DNA of 42,189 bases from a virus (IMGVR_UViG_3300048027_000084:1-42189), one strand, 5' to 3'; shown: positions 5,809-12,323, counted from the stretch's first letter. Notes: generated by a model not told the origin, from the sequence alone. Numbers and translations are program-made.

Positions 5809-6045
5809 ATGTTCTACGCAAAACCCAAAATGTCAAACAATCACCATGCACAGACTTTCGACACTGTCGAAGCTGCTGTTCAGTTCCTTAACAACTACAA
5901 CGAGTTAGGTCCAGACTTCGTTCAAGAAGGTTACTCTAACGACGTTTCTAAATTGCAAGCAGAAGACTTCTGGTTGGTCGGTAAGTTGGTCGGTCCAGTT
6001 GGTACTGAATTCAAGAACAATAAAGTTGTTAAGGCTAAGTCATGA
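5809..6045 (+). CDS. small early protein of unknown function (78 aa)
   Basis: First gene behind the promoter at 5745, with an AGAGAGAGA ribosome site. The product, MFYAKPKMSNNHHAQTFDTV..., has an alpha-beta pattern (VEAAVQFLNNYNE) and a basic C-terminus. No family assigned. Its stop overlaps the next start (ATGA). Confidence 0.7.
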   Translation: MFYAKPKMSNNHHAQTFDTVEAAVQFLNNYNELGPDFVQEGYSNDVSKLQAEDFWLVGKLVGPVGTEFKNNKVVKAKS

Positions 6046-6233
6046 GTACTGTAGCGTGGTTCGCCACTGGCGAGATTGGTGAGGCAGTTCGTGATGTCAT
6101 GGATTCTTTCCTTGATGATGTCATCGACTCTACTACTGCAATAGCGACACTATCTTCGATGGGTCTGAATAACGATGAGATGATGAGTCTTATCGAACAG
6201 GAACTCGAAGCTCAACAAGCAACATTTCACTAG
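6042..6233 (+). CDS. small acidic helical protein (63 aa)
   Basis: Starts in a four-base overlap with the previous gene. Probably all-helical, with a pattern like a small UBA-type bundle (AIATLSSMGLNNDEMMSLIEQ, about residues 33-53). No assigned function. It sits in the six-gene run from 5809 to 7426. Confidence 0.65.
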   Translation: MSTVAWFATGEIGEAVRDVMDSFLDDVIDSTTAIATLSSMGLNNDEMMSLIEQELEAQQATFH

Positions 6234-6243
6234 GAATATTGAT

Positions 6244-6564
6244 ATGGGTATAATTGCAAACATTTATCGAGCAGATAACCGCGACTCTTCTGCTGGTGGT
6301 ATGAGTTCACGATTCACTGAAGTGACTATAGTGAACATCGAAGGTCCTTTCGAACCAACTGTGGGTCGCCCTGCGGTCGAGTTGGTCGATGGTTACGCTC
6401 GCGGCACCTGTTTCGTACGTCCAACCTATCTATGTGAAGAACGTCCGATGATGGGTGGTACGTTCGTCGCTACTTCTGACAGTCGTTTTAGAAACAAGGT
6501 TCGTGAGATTACTGGAGCTGAGTTCTCCGGTGCGGTTCCTTTTCATGATCGAGTGGAGTTTTAA
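6244..6564 (+). CDS. conserved phage protein of unknown function (106 aa)
   Basis: Begins MGIIANIYRADNRDSSAGGM and ends FSGAVPFHDRVEF, with VNIEGPFEP and GGTFVATSDSRF between. This set of motifs recurs, as I recall, in hypothetical proteins of many phages and some bacterial plasmids, always near this length, so the gene looks complete. No biochemical role is known to me. Its stop shares one base with the next start (TAATG). Confidence 0.75.
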   Translation: MGIIANIYRADNRDSSAGGMSSRFTEVTIVNIEGPFEPTVGRPAVELVDGYARGTCFVRPTYLCEERPMMGGTFVATSDSRFRNKVREITGAEFSGAVPFHDRVEF

Positions 6565-6869
6565 TGTTACGACATAACGATAGCTGTACCGAACTGCTCA
6601 CCATTCTGCAAGAAGAATGTGCCGAGGTCATTCAAAGAGTGTCGAAGGTAAAGCGGTTCGGTCAGGATCAACACAACCTGTCTCTACTTGCTAAAGAGGT
6701 CGGCGACCTTGTTTGCATGATTGAGTTGTTACAACAATGGGAAGTAGTGTCGTACACTGCTGTTGAGGAGGCGAGAACAGAAAAGTTGTTCAAACTTCGT
6801 GTCTGGTCTACTCTGTTCGATTACGACAGCGATGACAACTATGATGCTGGTATTAGGTCGGATAACTAA
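6564..6869 (+). CDS. MazG-like nucleotide pyrophosphohydrolase
   Basis: A 101-residue all-alpha protein with the MazG/dUTPase-like metal-binding pattern: E17-E18-x-x-E21 (EECAEVIQ) on one helix and E45-x-x-D48 (KEVGDLVCMI) on the next. Enzymes of this superfamily hydrolyse nucleoside triphosphates to monophosphates and pyrophosphate, and phages use them to clean nucleotide pools or lower ppGpp. The length matches single-domain phage versions. Its substrate cannot be read from sequence. It is coupled to the upstream gene and followed by a metallopeptidase-like gene. Confidence 0.8.
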   Translation: MLRHNDSCTELLTILQEECAEVIQRVSKVKRFGQDQHNLSLLAKEVGDLVCMIELLQQWEVVSYTAVEEARTEKLFKLRVWSTLFDYDSDDNYDAGIRSDN

Positions 6870-6870
6870 T

Positions 6871-7362
6871 ATGAAGTATGCGGTCAATGTTGATATTTCT
6901 GAGTCCCCTAGTTATGAGATGTCCACCTATGTTCACAAGGTGGCAGAGTTCCTAGGGATATCTAATCTACCCGGCTACGTTGAACTTGAGTTTGTAGAAG
7001 AGCTAGGTACGTTCGCTGGACTAGTTGACGGCGATGAGGATCAAGTTGATATCTCTATCGCTGAGTACTTCGAAGGCAAACGGGTCGATGAGAAACAAAT
7101 GAAAATCAACATTGCCCATGAGATGATTCATGCAGTACAGATACTAAGTGGTCGATTGATTCATACTGGACTAACTCTGAATGAAGGTGTGATGTCCTAT
7201 AAATGGATATTTGATGGTCAAGAGTATGAGAATATGAAGTACTGTGATCAGCCATGGGAAAACGAGGCATATGACAATGAAGAAGAAATCTACCAAGCGG
7301 TCGAATCCGGTCGCGAAGTATGCGAGGCGATTCAATCGCGCCTCTACCCACGTCGACCGTAA
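6871..7362 (+). CDS. HExxH zinc metallopeptidase-like protein with PWExEA motif
   Basis: I chose the ATG just after the upstream stop; an open frame continues 5' inside the MazG-like gene but has no independent ribosome site. Residues 83-87 are HEMIH (zinc ligands His83 and His87, catalytic Glu84), and PWENEAYD at 128-135 supplies a likely third ligand, Glu132. Small phage and bacterial proteins pairing HEMxH with PWExEA are known to me as putative peptidases with no assigned substrate. The 163-residue length fits. This is a second metallopeptidase-like gene in the early region, unrelated in sequence to the one at 3825. Its 3' end is overlapped by the next gene in another frame. Confidence 0.72.
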   Translation: MKYAVNVDISESPSYEMSTYVHKVAEFLGISNLPGYVELEFVEELGTFAGLVDGDEDQVDISIAEYFEGKRVDEKQMKINIAHEMIHAVQILSGRLIHTGLTLNEGVMSYKWIFDGQEYENMKYCDQPWENEAYDNEEEIYQAVESGREVCEAIQSRLYPRRP

Positions 7363-7426
7363 GAAGGAGTCGAAGAAACGCGGTCAGTTAACCAAAGATG
7401 AACTGTATCCAAATAATGGATTCTAG
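7277..7426 (+). CDS. small basic conserved phage protein, overlapping in another frame
   Basis: A 49-residue basic protein read in the +1 frame over the last 86 bases of the metallopeptidase-like gene. The motif NPVAKYARRFNRASTHVDRK matches a short family frequent in phages (NPVAKxxxxFNxxxVxxDRKK), which is why I take it as real. The ATG at 7277 has GAGG nine bases upstream; an ATG six bases earlier would leave too little space. Probably binds nucleic acid; role unknown. Confidence 0.72.
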   Translation: MKKKSTKRSNPVAKYARRFNRASTHVDRKKESKKRGQLTKDELYPNNGF

Positions 7427-7430
7427 CCAC

Positions 7431-7459
7431 TTGACAACCCCCTACATATAAGGTATAAT
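7431..7459 (+). promoter_or_regulatory. sigma70-type promoter abutting a start codon
   Basis: TTGACA (7431-7436), a 17-base spacer and TATAAT (7454-7459). The ATG of the next reading frame begins two bases later, so a transcript started here would miss that ATG. It lacks the AGCTACATAAA extension. Confidence 0.8.
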
Positions 7460-7460
7460 T

Positions 7461-7685
7461 ATGGCAGTAAGTAAAGAAGTACGTTACGCAATGGTTCGTG
7501 CGGCAGCACTCAAGGTCCAGAAGCGTAGTAAGGTTCGCAAGTCAAACCAACGTCTAGCGAACGAAGTAGTAGGTCTTGATCGTCAAGACTATAAATCCGA
7601 TGTACGCTGGGGAGATGAAGATAAGTTCGTTAACACTCTCTTCTCCGATGTCCATCAATCAACCCAAAACGAGGAATGGAATTAA
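7461..7685 (+). CDS. small basic protein of unknown function (74 aa, or 64 aa from an internal start)
   Basis: The frame opens with ATG one base after the TATAAT box at 7454-7459. If that promoter is used, RNA begins after this codon and translation would start at the in-frame ATG at 7491, which has AAAGAAG upstream. From the first ATG the product is MAVSKEVRYAMVRAAALKVQ..., with a very basic helical N-terminal half and an acidic C-terminus. It may bind nucleic acid. Its stop overlaps the next start (TAATG). Confidence 0.65.
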   Translation: MAVSKEVRYAMVRAAALKVQKRSKVRKSNQRLANEVVGLDRQDYKSDVRWGDEDKFVNTLFSDVHQSTQNEEWN

Positions 7686-7984
7686 TGTCCACACCAATGC
7701 CTGAGAACCTAATTGATTTAGGTCAATATACTCGTAACGATGTAGAGCTCATCTCGCGTGAGTTTTTGCGTTGCGTTTATCTAGATACTCTAGAATCTTT
7801 TGGTAAAGATTATGCGAGTCTAGATGAAGAGGATGAGACGCGTAAGAACGTTCTCGCTACACTTGAAGCATTCGAACACACCATTGCAGTACTAGATGGT
7901 AGCGAAGAGTTTCTTGAAGCAGTACACTCAGAAGCGTCTAATGAAGAAGCAACAGCGGAGGACGCTGAATTTGAACGATTCTAA
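7685..7984 (+). CDS. small acidic protein of unknown function (99 aa)
   Basis: I chose the ATG coupled to the upstream stop, with GAGG ten bases before it; an ATG nine bases upstream would sit on the ribosome site. The product is acidic and helical (VELISREFLRCVYLDTLESF), ending in an acidic tail EEATAEDAEFERF. I recognise no family. It is followed by an AAGGAGG ribosome site for the next gene. Confidence 0.68.
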   Translation: MSTPMPENLIDLGQYTRNDVELISREFLRCVYLDTLESFGKDYASLDEEDETRKNVLATLEAFEHTIAVLDGSEEFLEAVHSEASNEEATAEDAEFERF

Positions 7985-7994
7985 GGAGGAGTCG

Positions 7995-8255
7995 ATGTTT
8001 AATTATGATAATATTGTTGACCAACTTCGGTCTAACGTACTTCAGGTAACATTTAGTAAGGTCAATGGTGAGGAACGCATTATGCCTTGCACTCTCCAAA
8101 CTGATTATATGCCTGAACTATCGGAGGCTAAGGTCAATCAAGTGGATGACTTTTCTGTAAATAAGTCTGTGATTCGAGCATTCGCAATCGACAAACAATC
8201 ATGGCGGTCATTCCGCGTTGATAATGTCAGGGCGATTGAGGTAATCAATGGATGA
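7995..8255 (+). CDS. SH3-like beta-barrel protein (DUF2693-like)
   Basis: An 86-residue protein starting just after a near-perfect AAGGAGG site. LQVTFSKVNGEERIMPCTL (residues 16-34) and SWRSFRVDNVRAIE near the end match small phage proteins annotated as DUF2693 or SH3 beta-barrel proteins, in which the pattern is LxVxFTKxDGTERxMxCTL and W-R-S-F-R. The function of that family is not established. The last eight bases overlap the start of the gp33 gene, so expression of the two is linked. Confidence 0.72.
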   Translation: MFNYDNIVDQLRSNVLQVTFSKVNGEERIMPCTLQTDYMPELSEAKVNQVDDFSVNKSVIRAFAIDKQSWRSFRVDNVRAIEVING

Positions 8256-8484
8256 GACTACAGAAGAGAAGTTCATAACCAAGAAATCATTCTCTGCGAT
8301 GATCGAGAGTTTCGTATTTCAAAACAGAATGTCGTACATGGATTCTATTGTACATCTCTGTGAGAAGAACGGATTAGAGCTGGAAGACATCAAGAAGTAC
8401 TTGTCTCCAACTATCGTCGAACATCTTGAGAGTGAAGCACGTCAGTTGAATTTTCTGCCAAAGCAGAACACACTAGACGTATAA
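8248..8484 (+). CDS. 33: late-promoter transcription co-activator gp33
   Basis: A 78-residue homologue of T4 gp33 (112 aa). Residues 27-30 RMSY open a stretch (MSYMDSIVHLCEKNGLE, then YLSPTIVEHLESEARQLNFL) that follows T4 gp33 closely, and it ends NTLDV where T4 has NTLDFLL. gp33 binds the beta-flap of host RNA polymerase and couples it to the sliding clamp gp45 for late transcription. The N-terminus is about 30 residues shorter than in T4, and the last residues of the clamp-binding tail are missing. Its position beside gene 32 matches T4, although gene 59, which lies between them in T4, is absent. Confidence 0.85.
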   Translation: MDETTEEKFITKKSFSAMIESFVFQNRMSYMDSIVHLCEKNGLELEDIKKYLSPTIVEHLESEARQLNFLPKQNTLDV

Positions 8485-8487
8485 ATA
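8480..8487 (+). promoter_or_regulatory. T4-type late promoter TATAAATA
   Basis: A perfect match to the T4 late -10 octamer, overlapping the stop codon of gene 33 and 63 bases upstream of gene 32. The presence of gp33 in the same genome supports late-promoter use. Confidence 0.75.
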
Positions 8488-8491
8488 GTTA

Positions 8492-8543
8492 TACCCTTAT
8501 GGGTAATTTCATACATTGTTTATATTTAAGTTTATATTTAAGG
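8492..8543 (+). promoter_or_regulatory. probable gp32 translational operator (hairpin plus tandem A/U repeat)
   Basis: A 5-bp stem TACCC/GGGTA with a TTAT loop (8492-8505) is followed by a perfect tandem 12-base repeat TTTATATTTAAG (8519-8530 and 8531-8542). The repeat runs into the AAGG ribosome site. In T4, gp32 represses its own translation by binding cooperatively from a 5' structure across unstructured A/U-rich UUAAA repeats. The arrangement here is the same in outline. Confidence 0.6.
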
Positions 8544-8550
8544 AAATATT

Positions 8551-9501
8551 ATGTCTTTTGCAAATCTAAAGTCCAAGTCTATGGACATCTCCAAACTTGT
8601 CACTGCCGCTACCGAAGCGTCAGGTCAGACAACTAACACCAACAAATACCAAGACGATCGCAAGTGGAAACCAACTGTTGATGAACAGGGTAATGGTTAC
8701 GCCGTGATTCGTTTTCTTCCTGCTACGGAAGGTCAAGATCTTCCGTGGGTACGTTACTGGGACCACGCATTCAAAGGCCCAACCGGACAGTGGTACATCG
8801 AGCGTTCACTAACGACTCTAGGTCAGAACGATCCATTAGGTGAGTTGAACTCACGTCTATGGAACTCCGGTATCGAAGAGGATAAGGAAACTGCACGTCG
8901 ACAGAAGCGTCGTCTACACTACGTTACTAACATCCAAGTTATTAATGATCCTTCTAACCCTGCCAACAACGGCAAGACTTTCATCTATGAGTTTGGTAAG
9001 AAGATCTTTGATAAGATTATGGATCAGATGCAACCAGAATTTCCTGGCGAAGAACCAGTAAACCCATTCGACTTTTGGGCTGGCGCTGACTTCGAACTGA
9101 AGATCCGTAATGTTGCGGGATATCGTAACTATGATAAGTCAGACTTCAAGTCTCCTTCTGCATACCTAGGTTCAGATGAGACTAAACTTGAAGCGGTGTA
9201 TAACACACTATATGACTTAAACGAGTTTGTAGTACCGGACTATCCGAATGCACACGACGCCAAGTGGTTCAAGACTTATGATGAGTTGAAGAACAAGTTG
9301 GAGACCGTACTAGGTCTTGCAACTGGTGTTGGTGCAACTATCAAGAACGAGGCACTTGCGCAGACTGCTGAAGCGGCACCTATGCGTGAGGCGTCAGAAC
9401 CGACTGTGGTATCTTCTCCTGCTGTTGAGGCTGCACCTTTGGTTGCAGCGGAAGCGGACGATACACTGTCTTACTTTGCGCAGATGGCTGCGGAGGACTA
9501 A
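8551..9501 (+). CDS. 32: ssDNA-binding protein gp32
   Basis: A 316-residue homologue of T4 gp32 (301 aa), which coats single-stranded DNA in replication, recombination and repair. The N-terminal basic arm, the OB-fold core (WKPTVDEQGNGYAVIRFLP; YWDHAFKGPTGQWYIE; LGQNDPLGELNSRLWNSG; KRRLHYVTNIQV; VNPFDFWAGADFELKIRN) and the acidic C-terminal tip (AEADDTLSYFAQMAAED) are all present. The tip is the usual docking site for partner proteins. There is no cysteine in the whole protein, so the structural zinc finger of T4 gp32 is absent. An Ala/Glu/Val-rich linker (about residues 265-300) separates core and tip. Translation is probably autoregulated through the leader described above. Confidence 0.92.
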   Translation: MSFANLKSKSMDISKLVTAATEASGQTTNTNKYQDDRKWKPTVDEQGNGYAVIRFLPATEGQDLPWVRYWDHAFKGPTGQWYIERSLTTLGQNDPLGELNSRLWNSGIEEDKETARRQKRRLHYVTNIQVINDPSNPANNGKTFIYEFGKKIFDKIMDQMQPEFPGEEPVNPFDFWAGADFELKIRNVAGYRNYDKSDFKSPSAYLGSDETKLEAVYNTLYDLNEFVVPDYPNAHDAKWFKTYDELKNKLETVLGLATGVGATIKNEALAQTAEAAPMREASEPTVVSSPAVEAAPLVAAEADDTLSYFAQMAAED

Positions 9502-9503
9502 AA

Positions 9504-9767
9504 ATGGATACTAATATGATTATTCTAATCCTAGCGGGATTAGTCGCATTTGGTCTGATCTACCGATCAGTATCAAGTAAACCGGAAAAGACAACGGGTG
9601 GGGGTACTTCCCCTACCACTCCGACTCAACCAGATCAGTCTGAGTTGATGTCCTTAACAAAGGCTCAATTGGTTGAAAGGGCTAGTGATCTTGGAGTGTC
9701 TGTACCTAAATCTGCCAACAAGGCAAGGATCGTACAAACGATTATTAATATGTCCAATCCAAACTAA
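9504..9767 (+). CDS. membrane-anchored protein with SAP/Rho-N-like domain
   Basis: An 87-residue protein whose start lies two bases after the gp32 stop, with its GGAG ribosome site inside gene 32. Residues 5-21 are a membrane segment (MIILILAGLVAFGLIYR), 28-47 a Gly/Thr/Pro-rich linker, and 50-83 a helix-extended-helix motif (LTKAQLVERASDLGVSV...KARIVQTI) like SAP or Rho-N DNA/RNA-binding domains. This architecture would tether nucleic acid to the inner membrane. Cotranscription with gp32 suggests a replication-linked role, but that is inference. Confidence 0.72.
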   Translation: MDTNMIILILAGLVAFGLIYRSVSSKPEKTTGGGTSPTTPTQPDQSELMSLTKAQLVERASDLGVSVPKSANKARIVQTIINMSNPN

Positions 9768-9787
9768 TTGATTGTTTGGTAGTATTT

Positions 9788-9813
9788 GGGAGTCTTCGGA
9801 CTCCCTTTTTTTT
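9788..9813 (+). terminator. rho-independent terminator
   Basis: A seven-base perfect stem GGGAGTC/GACTCCC with a TTCG tetraloop, followed by eight T residues. It ends the gene 32 unit and lies between convergent genes; the other strand has no T run on its side. Confidence 0.95.
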
Positions 9814-11413
9814 ATCTACCAAATGCTAAAATGTTTGGATCTGCACCGTCAGTTGAAGTGACTCCGGTATGTACATGAGTTTCACCCCCGCCTCCACCTG
9901 AAGTGTTGGTTGAATTGTTACTGTTATCCTGTATAATTATTGGATTGTCGCTTGTTTTATTATTCTCTTTTACTGCTTTATCCAATTCTGATCCAGTCAT
10001 AGGTTTCACTGCGGCCGCATCTCCCTTCAGTATCGTTTCTCCCTTCAGTATATAATCAAACCCCTTGGCGTTTTCCGACCCAGCTGCAAGTAATGCTAAA
10101 TTTTTAGGAGCAAGTGTCTCTAAAACTCTTGCTATTATATCTCCCAACCATTCCCTCAGATCTTTAAATGGTTTATTAATAGCAGTAAAGATACCTACAA
10201 TTCCCTCGATGAAATCTCCAGATATTAATTTTTTAAATCCACCGATGAGATCTCCAAATATATCACTTGCATAGGTACCTATACTTTCAATTACACCAAA
10301 TAATTTTTCGGATAATACCAAGTACATATCACTAAAACTAAAAGAGGAGAGATATTCTTGAATTCCTTCGAACCCAAGTTTTCCAGAAATCCATCCAATT
10401 GCGCCCTTAACCATATCCAATAGATCAGTAACAAAAAATGTAAACAAGTCGTCAACTAAATTTTTAAATGTGTCAAATATTCCAGATCCGCTTTTTATGC
10501 TATCGAATACTGACTTAACCGACACTATAATTCCTGCGATAGGATAAAATAATCTACCGGCAAGACCAGCAAAGGTTTTAAAAATACCGGAGAATTTCGA
10601 CAGATATCCACCAACAGACTTAAATGTTTTTGTAATACTTTCAATAATTTTTCCTATAGGTCCTTTACCTTTACCCCCAAATAAGTCCTTCATAAATTGC
10701 AAGGCTTTACCTAATCTACCGTCTGGATTAATAGTGAATGCATTTTTTAAAGTTTTACCTACACTAGAACCTATCTCCTTTATCCTAGTTCCAAGATTTT
10801 TTATCCCCTCAACGAAACTAATGAAAAGTCCTTGTACGGGACCTAGACGATTGGCTATGCCGCCCAGTAACTTTGTAACAGGGGTTAGATATGCCATGAA
10901 GGAACCGAAGGCAGCGCCGAGAGATGCGGCTAAGAGACCACCAATAAGTCCTACGGATCTTAACATTTCTCCTATTCTAAGACCTTCCTTTTTTGGCTCC
11001 GACTCATTCTTATCATCCTTTTTAGACTCTGAAAGAGCACGGATGGCATCTAACAAATCATTCTGCCATTGTTGTTGCTCTCTCCGTTCTTCTAAAGAAT
11101 CTCCTGTGGCGACAGGGTCTGGTCGAATCGGACCTACGAATGACGGATCTGGAGCTCTTTCAACGACTAAAGAATCTTTTTCAACAGAAACGCCCTTTTG
11201 CAGTTTGCGTCTAATGTAACCAAGATGACCAAACATTTGACTAAGGATATTTTCGCTACGACCAGTACGCATGACAACGTCTTCCATAACAGCTATCAAT
11301 CTGTCAGAATTATCAATATTCAATCTGTTCTGGTCGTATTGTCCCGATCTAACAGATGCCATTTTTTGGTCAACTGATTTTAAGTTGTCGGACACTTCTT
11401 TGAGAGTAGACAT
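9812..11413 (-). CDS. 29: tail tape-measure / baseplate hub protein (gp29-like)
   Basis: A 533-residue protein, near the 590 residues of T4 gp29, which sets tail length and sits in the hub and tube lumen. It shows the tape-measure look. A coiled N-terminal part reaches about residue 135 (EERREQQQWQNDLLDAIRAL). Then come long helical, Gly- and Phe-rich hydrophobic stretches (GLIGGLLAASLGAAFGSFMAYL, about 155-176, and several later ones). The C-terminus is a flexible Asn/Ser/Gly tail (NNSTNTSGGGGGETHVH). It lies directly downstream of gp26 and the frameshift extension, the place expected for a tape measure. Sequence similarity to gp29 itself was not verified, so the gene name rests on position, size and composition. 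Confidence 0.72.
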   Translation of the reverse strand: MSTLKEVSDNLKSVDQKMASVRSGQYDQNRLNIDNSDRLIAVMEDVVMRTGRSENILSQMFGHLGYIRRKLQKGVSVEKDSLVVERAPDPSFVGPIRPDPVATGDSLEERREQQQWQNDLLDAIRALSESKKDDKNESEPKKEGLRIGEMLRSVGLIGGLLAASLGAAFGSFMAYLTPVTKLLGGIANRLGPVQGLFISFVEGIKNLGTRIKEIGSSVGKTLKNAFTINPDGRLGKALQFMKDLFGGKGKGPIGKIIESITKTFKSVGGYLSKFSGIFKTFAGLAGRLFYPIAGIIVSVKSVFDSIKSGSGIFDTFKNLVDDLFTFFVTDLLDMVKGAIGWISGKLGFEGIQEYLSSFSFSDMYLVLSEKLFGVIESIGTYASDIFGDLIGGFKKLISGDFIEGIVGIFTAINKPFKDLREWLGDIIARVLETLAPKNLALLAAGSENAKGFDYILKGETILKGDAAAVKPMTGSELDKAVKENNKTSDNPIIIQDNSNNSTNTSGGGGGETHVHTGVTSTDGADPNILAFGR

Positions 11414-11416
11414 TTA

Positions 11417-11599
11417 TTATCCTTGTTGTTTCGCCCTTTCGTTTTTCTCTTTGATGTCTTCTATCAACATCATTAAGTAGATCTCTCTCTCCCACGGAAT
11501 CATTGTTTCGACCTCTTCCAGTGAGTAATTAAAGTTGTTAAGAAGCTGGAAGTTAACTTGATAGTAATTTGTCAAGTTATCATGAGAGAGATTTACTAA
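11417..11599 (-). CDS. -1 frame extension of gp26 (tail-assembly-chaperone T-like)
   Basis: In the -1 frame relative to gene 26, an open frame runs unbroken from the eight-T run at the end of gene 26 for 60 codons and stops four bases before the tape-measure ATG. It begins LVNLSHDNLTNYY and includes NYSLEEVETMIPWEREIYLM and a charged end IKEKNERAKQQG. The WEREIYLxxL pattern resembles the C-terminal partners of tail assembly chaperones. Slippage of one base on T TTT TTT would give a 295-residue gp26 fusion. A separate 28-residue product from the ATG at 11503, which has AAGAGG upstream, is the alternative. This explains the otherwise empty gap between genes 26 and 29. Confidence 0.65.
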   Translation of the reverse strand, partial: LVNLSHDNLTNYYQVNFQLLNNFNYSLEEVETMIPWEREIYLMMLIEDIKEKNERAKQQG

Positions 11600-12303
11600 A
11601 AAAAATCATCCATCCCCTTTAGTGTTCTTTCATTCGCATGGCCACAAGACGTACATTCAAATTTAACATCTTGTGTTACGCTAGGAACCGAATTGATAAA
11701 TTCAGATACTTTCGCAAACTGATCTGAAGTCATAGAGTCAATGAATTCTGACACGTCTTCTTTTGACTGATCATTCATAGAGATTCGTTCTTCGTCTGTC
11801 AACACTGCTTCCATACAAACGACTAATAACTCCCATAGACCCTCTGTCGTTGTTTCGGTAGACAACAATGAATCATTGTTCAAGAACTCTTCATATGATG
11901 GATAACGCATCTGTATAGAAACACTATCAGTAATTTCGATCAGATTATTTGTTGTCTCCCCACTCATCTTAATGTCATCAAGCTCAACCGAAACCTTATT
12001 TGCTTCACCGCATTCACTACATGATACCTGAATATCTGCGGATTCGCCTACCGACTTGGCACGAATTTTTGTAAATAGATAGTCTACATCGAATGTAGTC
12101 AATGTACCTTCCAAAGGTTCTTCAACACAAGCGTCGATAGTTCGCAATATCGCACGTACCATATCTTTGCGCTCTTGTGTTTCATATGCAATCAGGAGGT
12201 TTTTCTGTTCCTTTACTAGGAAAGGTCTAAATGTAGTCTTCTGTCCTGTAGACGGTACTTCAATGCTATAACTTGGGTTTTCATTCAGTTTTGGTAATGC
12301 CAT
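11596..12303 (-). CDS. 26: baseplate hub / tail assembly protein gp26
   Basis: A 235-residue protein whose start (MALPKLNENPSYSIEVPSTG, then TTFRPFLVKEQKNLLIAYE) matches the gp26 family of T4-type phages (T4 gp26 is 208 aa). Two CxxC pairs, SCSECG near residue 94 and ECTSCG near residue 217, probably bind one zinc ion. gp26 is needed for hub assembly; by position just upstream of the tape measure it is the counterpart of the G-type tail assembly chaperone. The coding end is GAT GAT followed by eight T and AG, which places a slippery T TTT TTT immediately before the stop. Confidence 0.85.
   Translation of the reverse strand: MALPKLNENPSYSIEVPSTGQKTTFRPFLVKEQKNLLIAYETQERKDMVRAILRTIDACVEEPLEGTLTTFDVDYLFTKIRAKSVGESADIQVSCSECGEANKVSVELDDIKMSGETTNNLIEITDSVSIQMRYPSYEEFLNNDSLLSTETTTEGLWELLVVCMEAVLTDEERISMNDQSKEDVSEFIDSMTSDQFAKVSEFINSVPSVTQDVKFECTSCGHANERTLKGMDDFF
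11598..11605 (-). promoter_or_regulatory. slippery eight-T run for -1 frameshifting at the gp26 stop
   Basis: On the coding strand the zero-frame codons are GAT GAT TTT TTT TAG, so U UUU UUU is available for tandem -1 slippage with the stop codon as the next codon. The -1 frame continues open for 60 codons. Polymerase slippage on the same run could give the same fusion. Confidence 0.65.
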
Positions 12304-12323
12304 GATTTATCCTATAATGTATA

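Noticed and set aside
6763-6870. 5' extension of the PWExEA metallopeptidase frame into the MazG-like gene.
   Set aside because: An ATG right after the MazG-like stop gives a normal start for a protein of the expected length; the extension lies over coding sequence in another frame.
10065-11480. Open frames on the + strand opposite the tape-measure and gp26 genes.
   Set aside because: No ribosome sites, odd composition, and the - strand genes have clear family features and coupling.
12304-12323. TATAAT-like sequence upstream of gene 26 as a promoter.
   Set aside because: It does not match the late octamer on the coding strand and has no -35 partner; the genes are closely spaced with those upstream.
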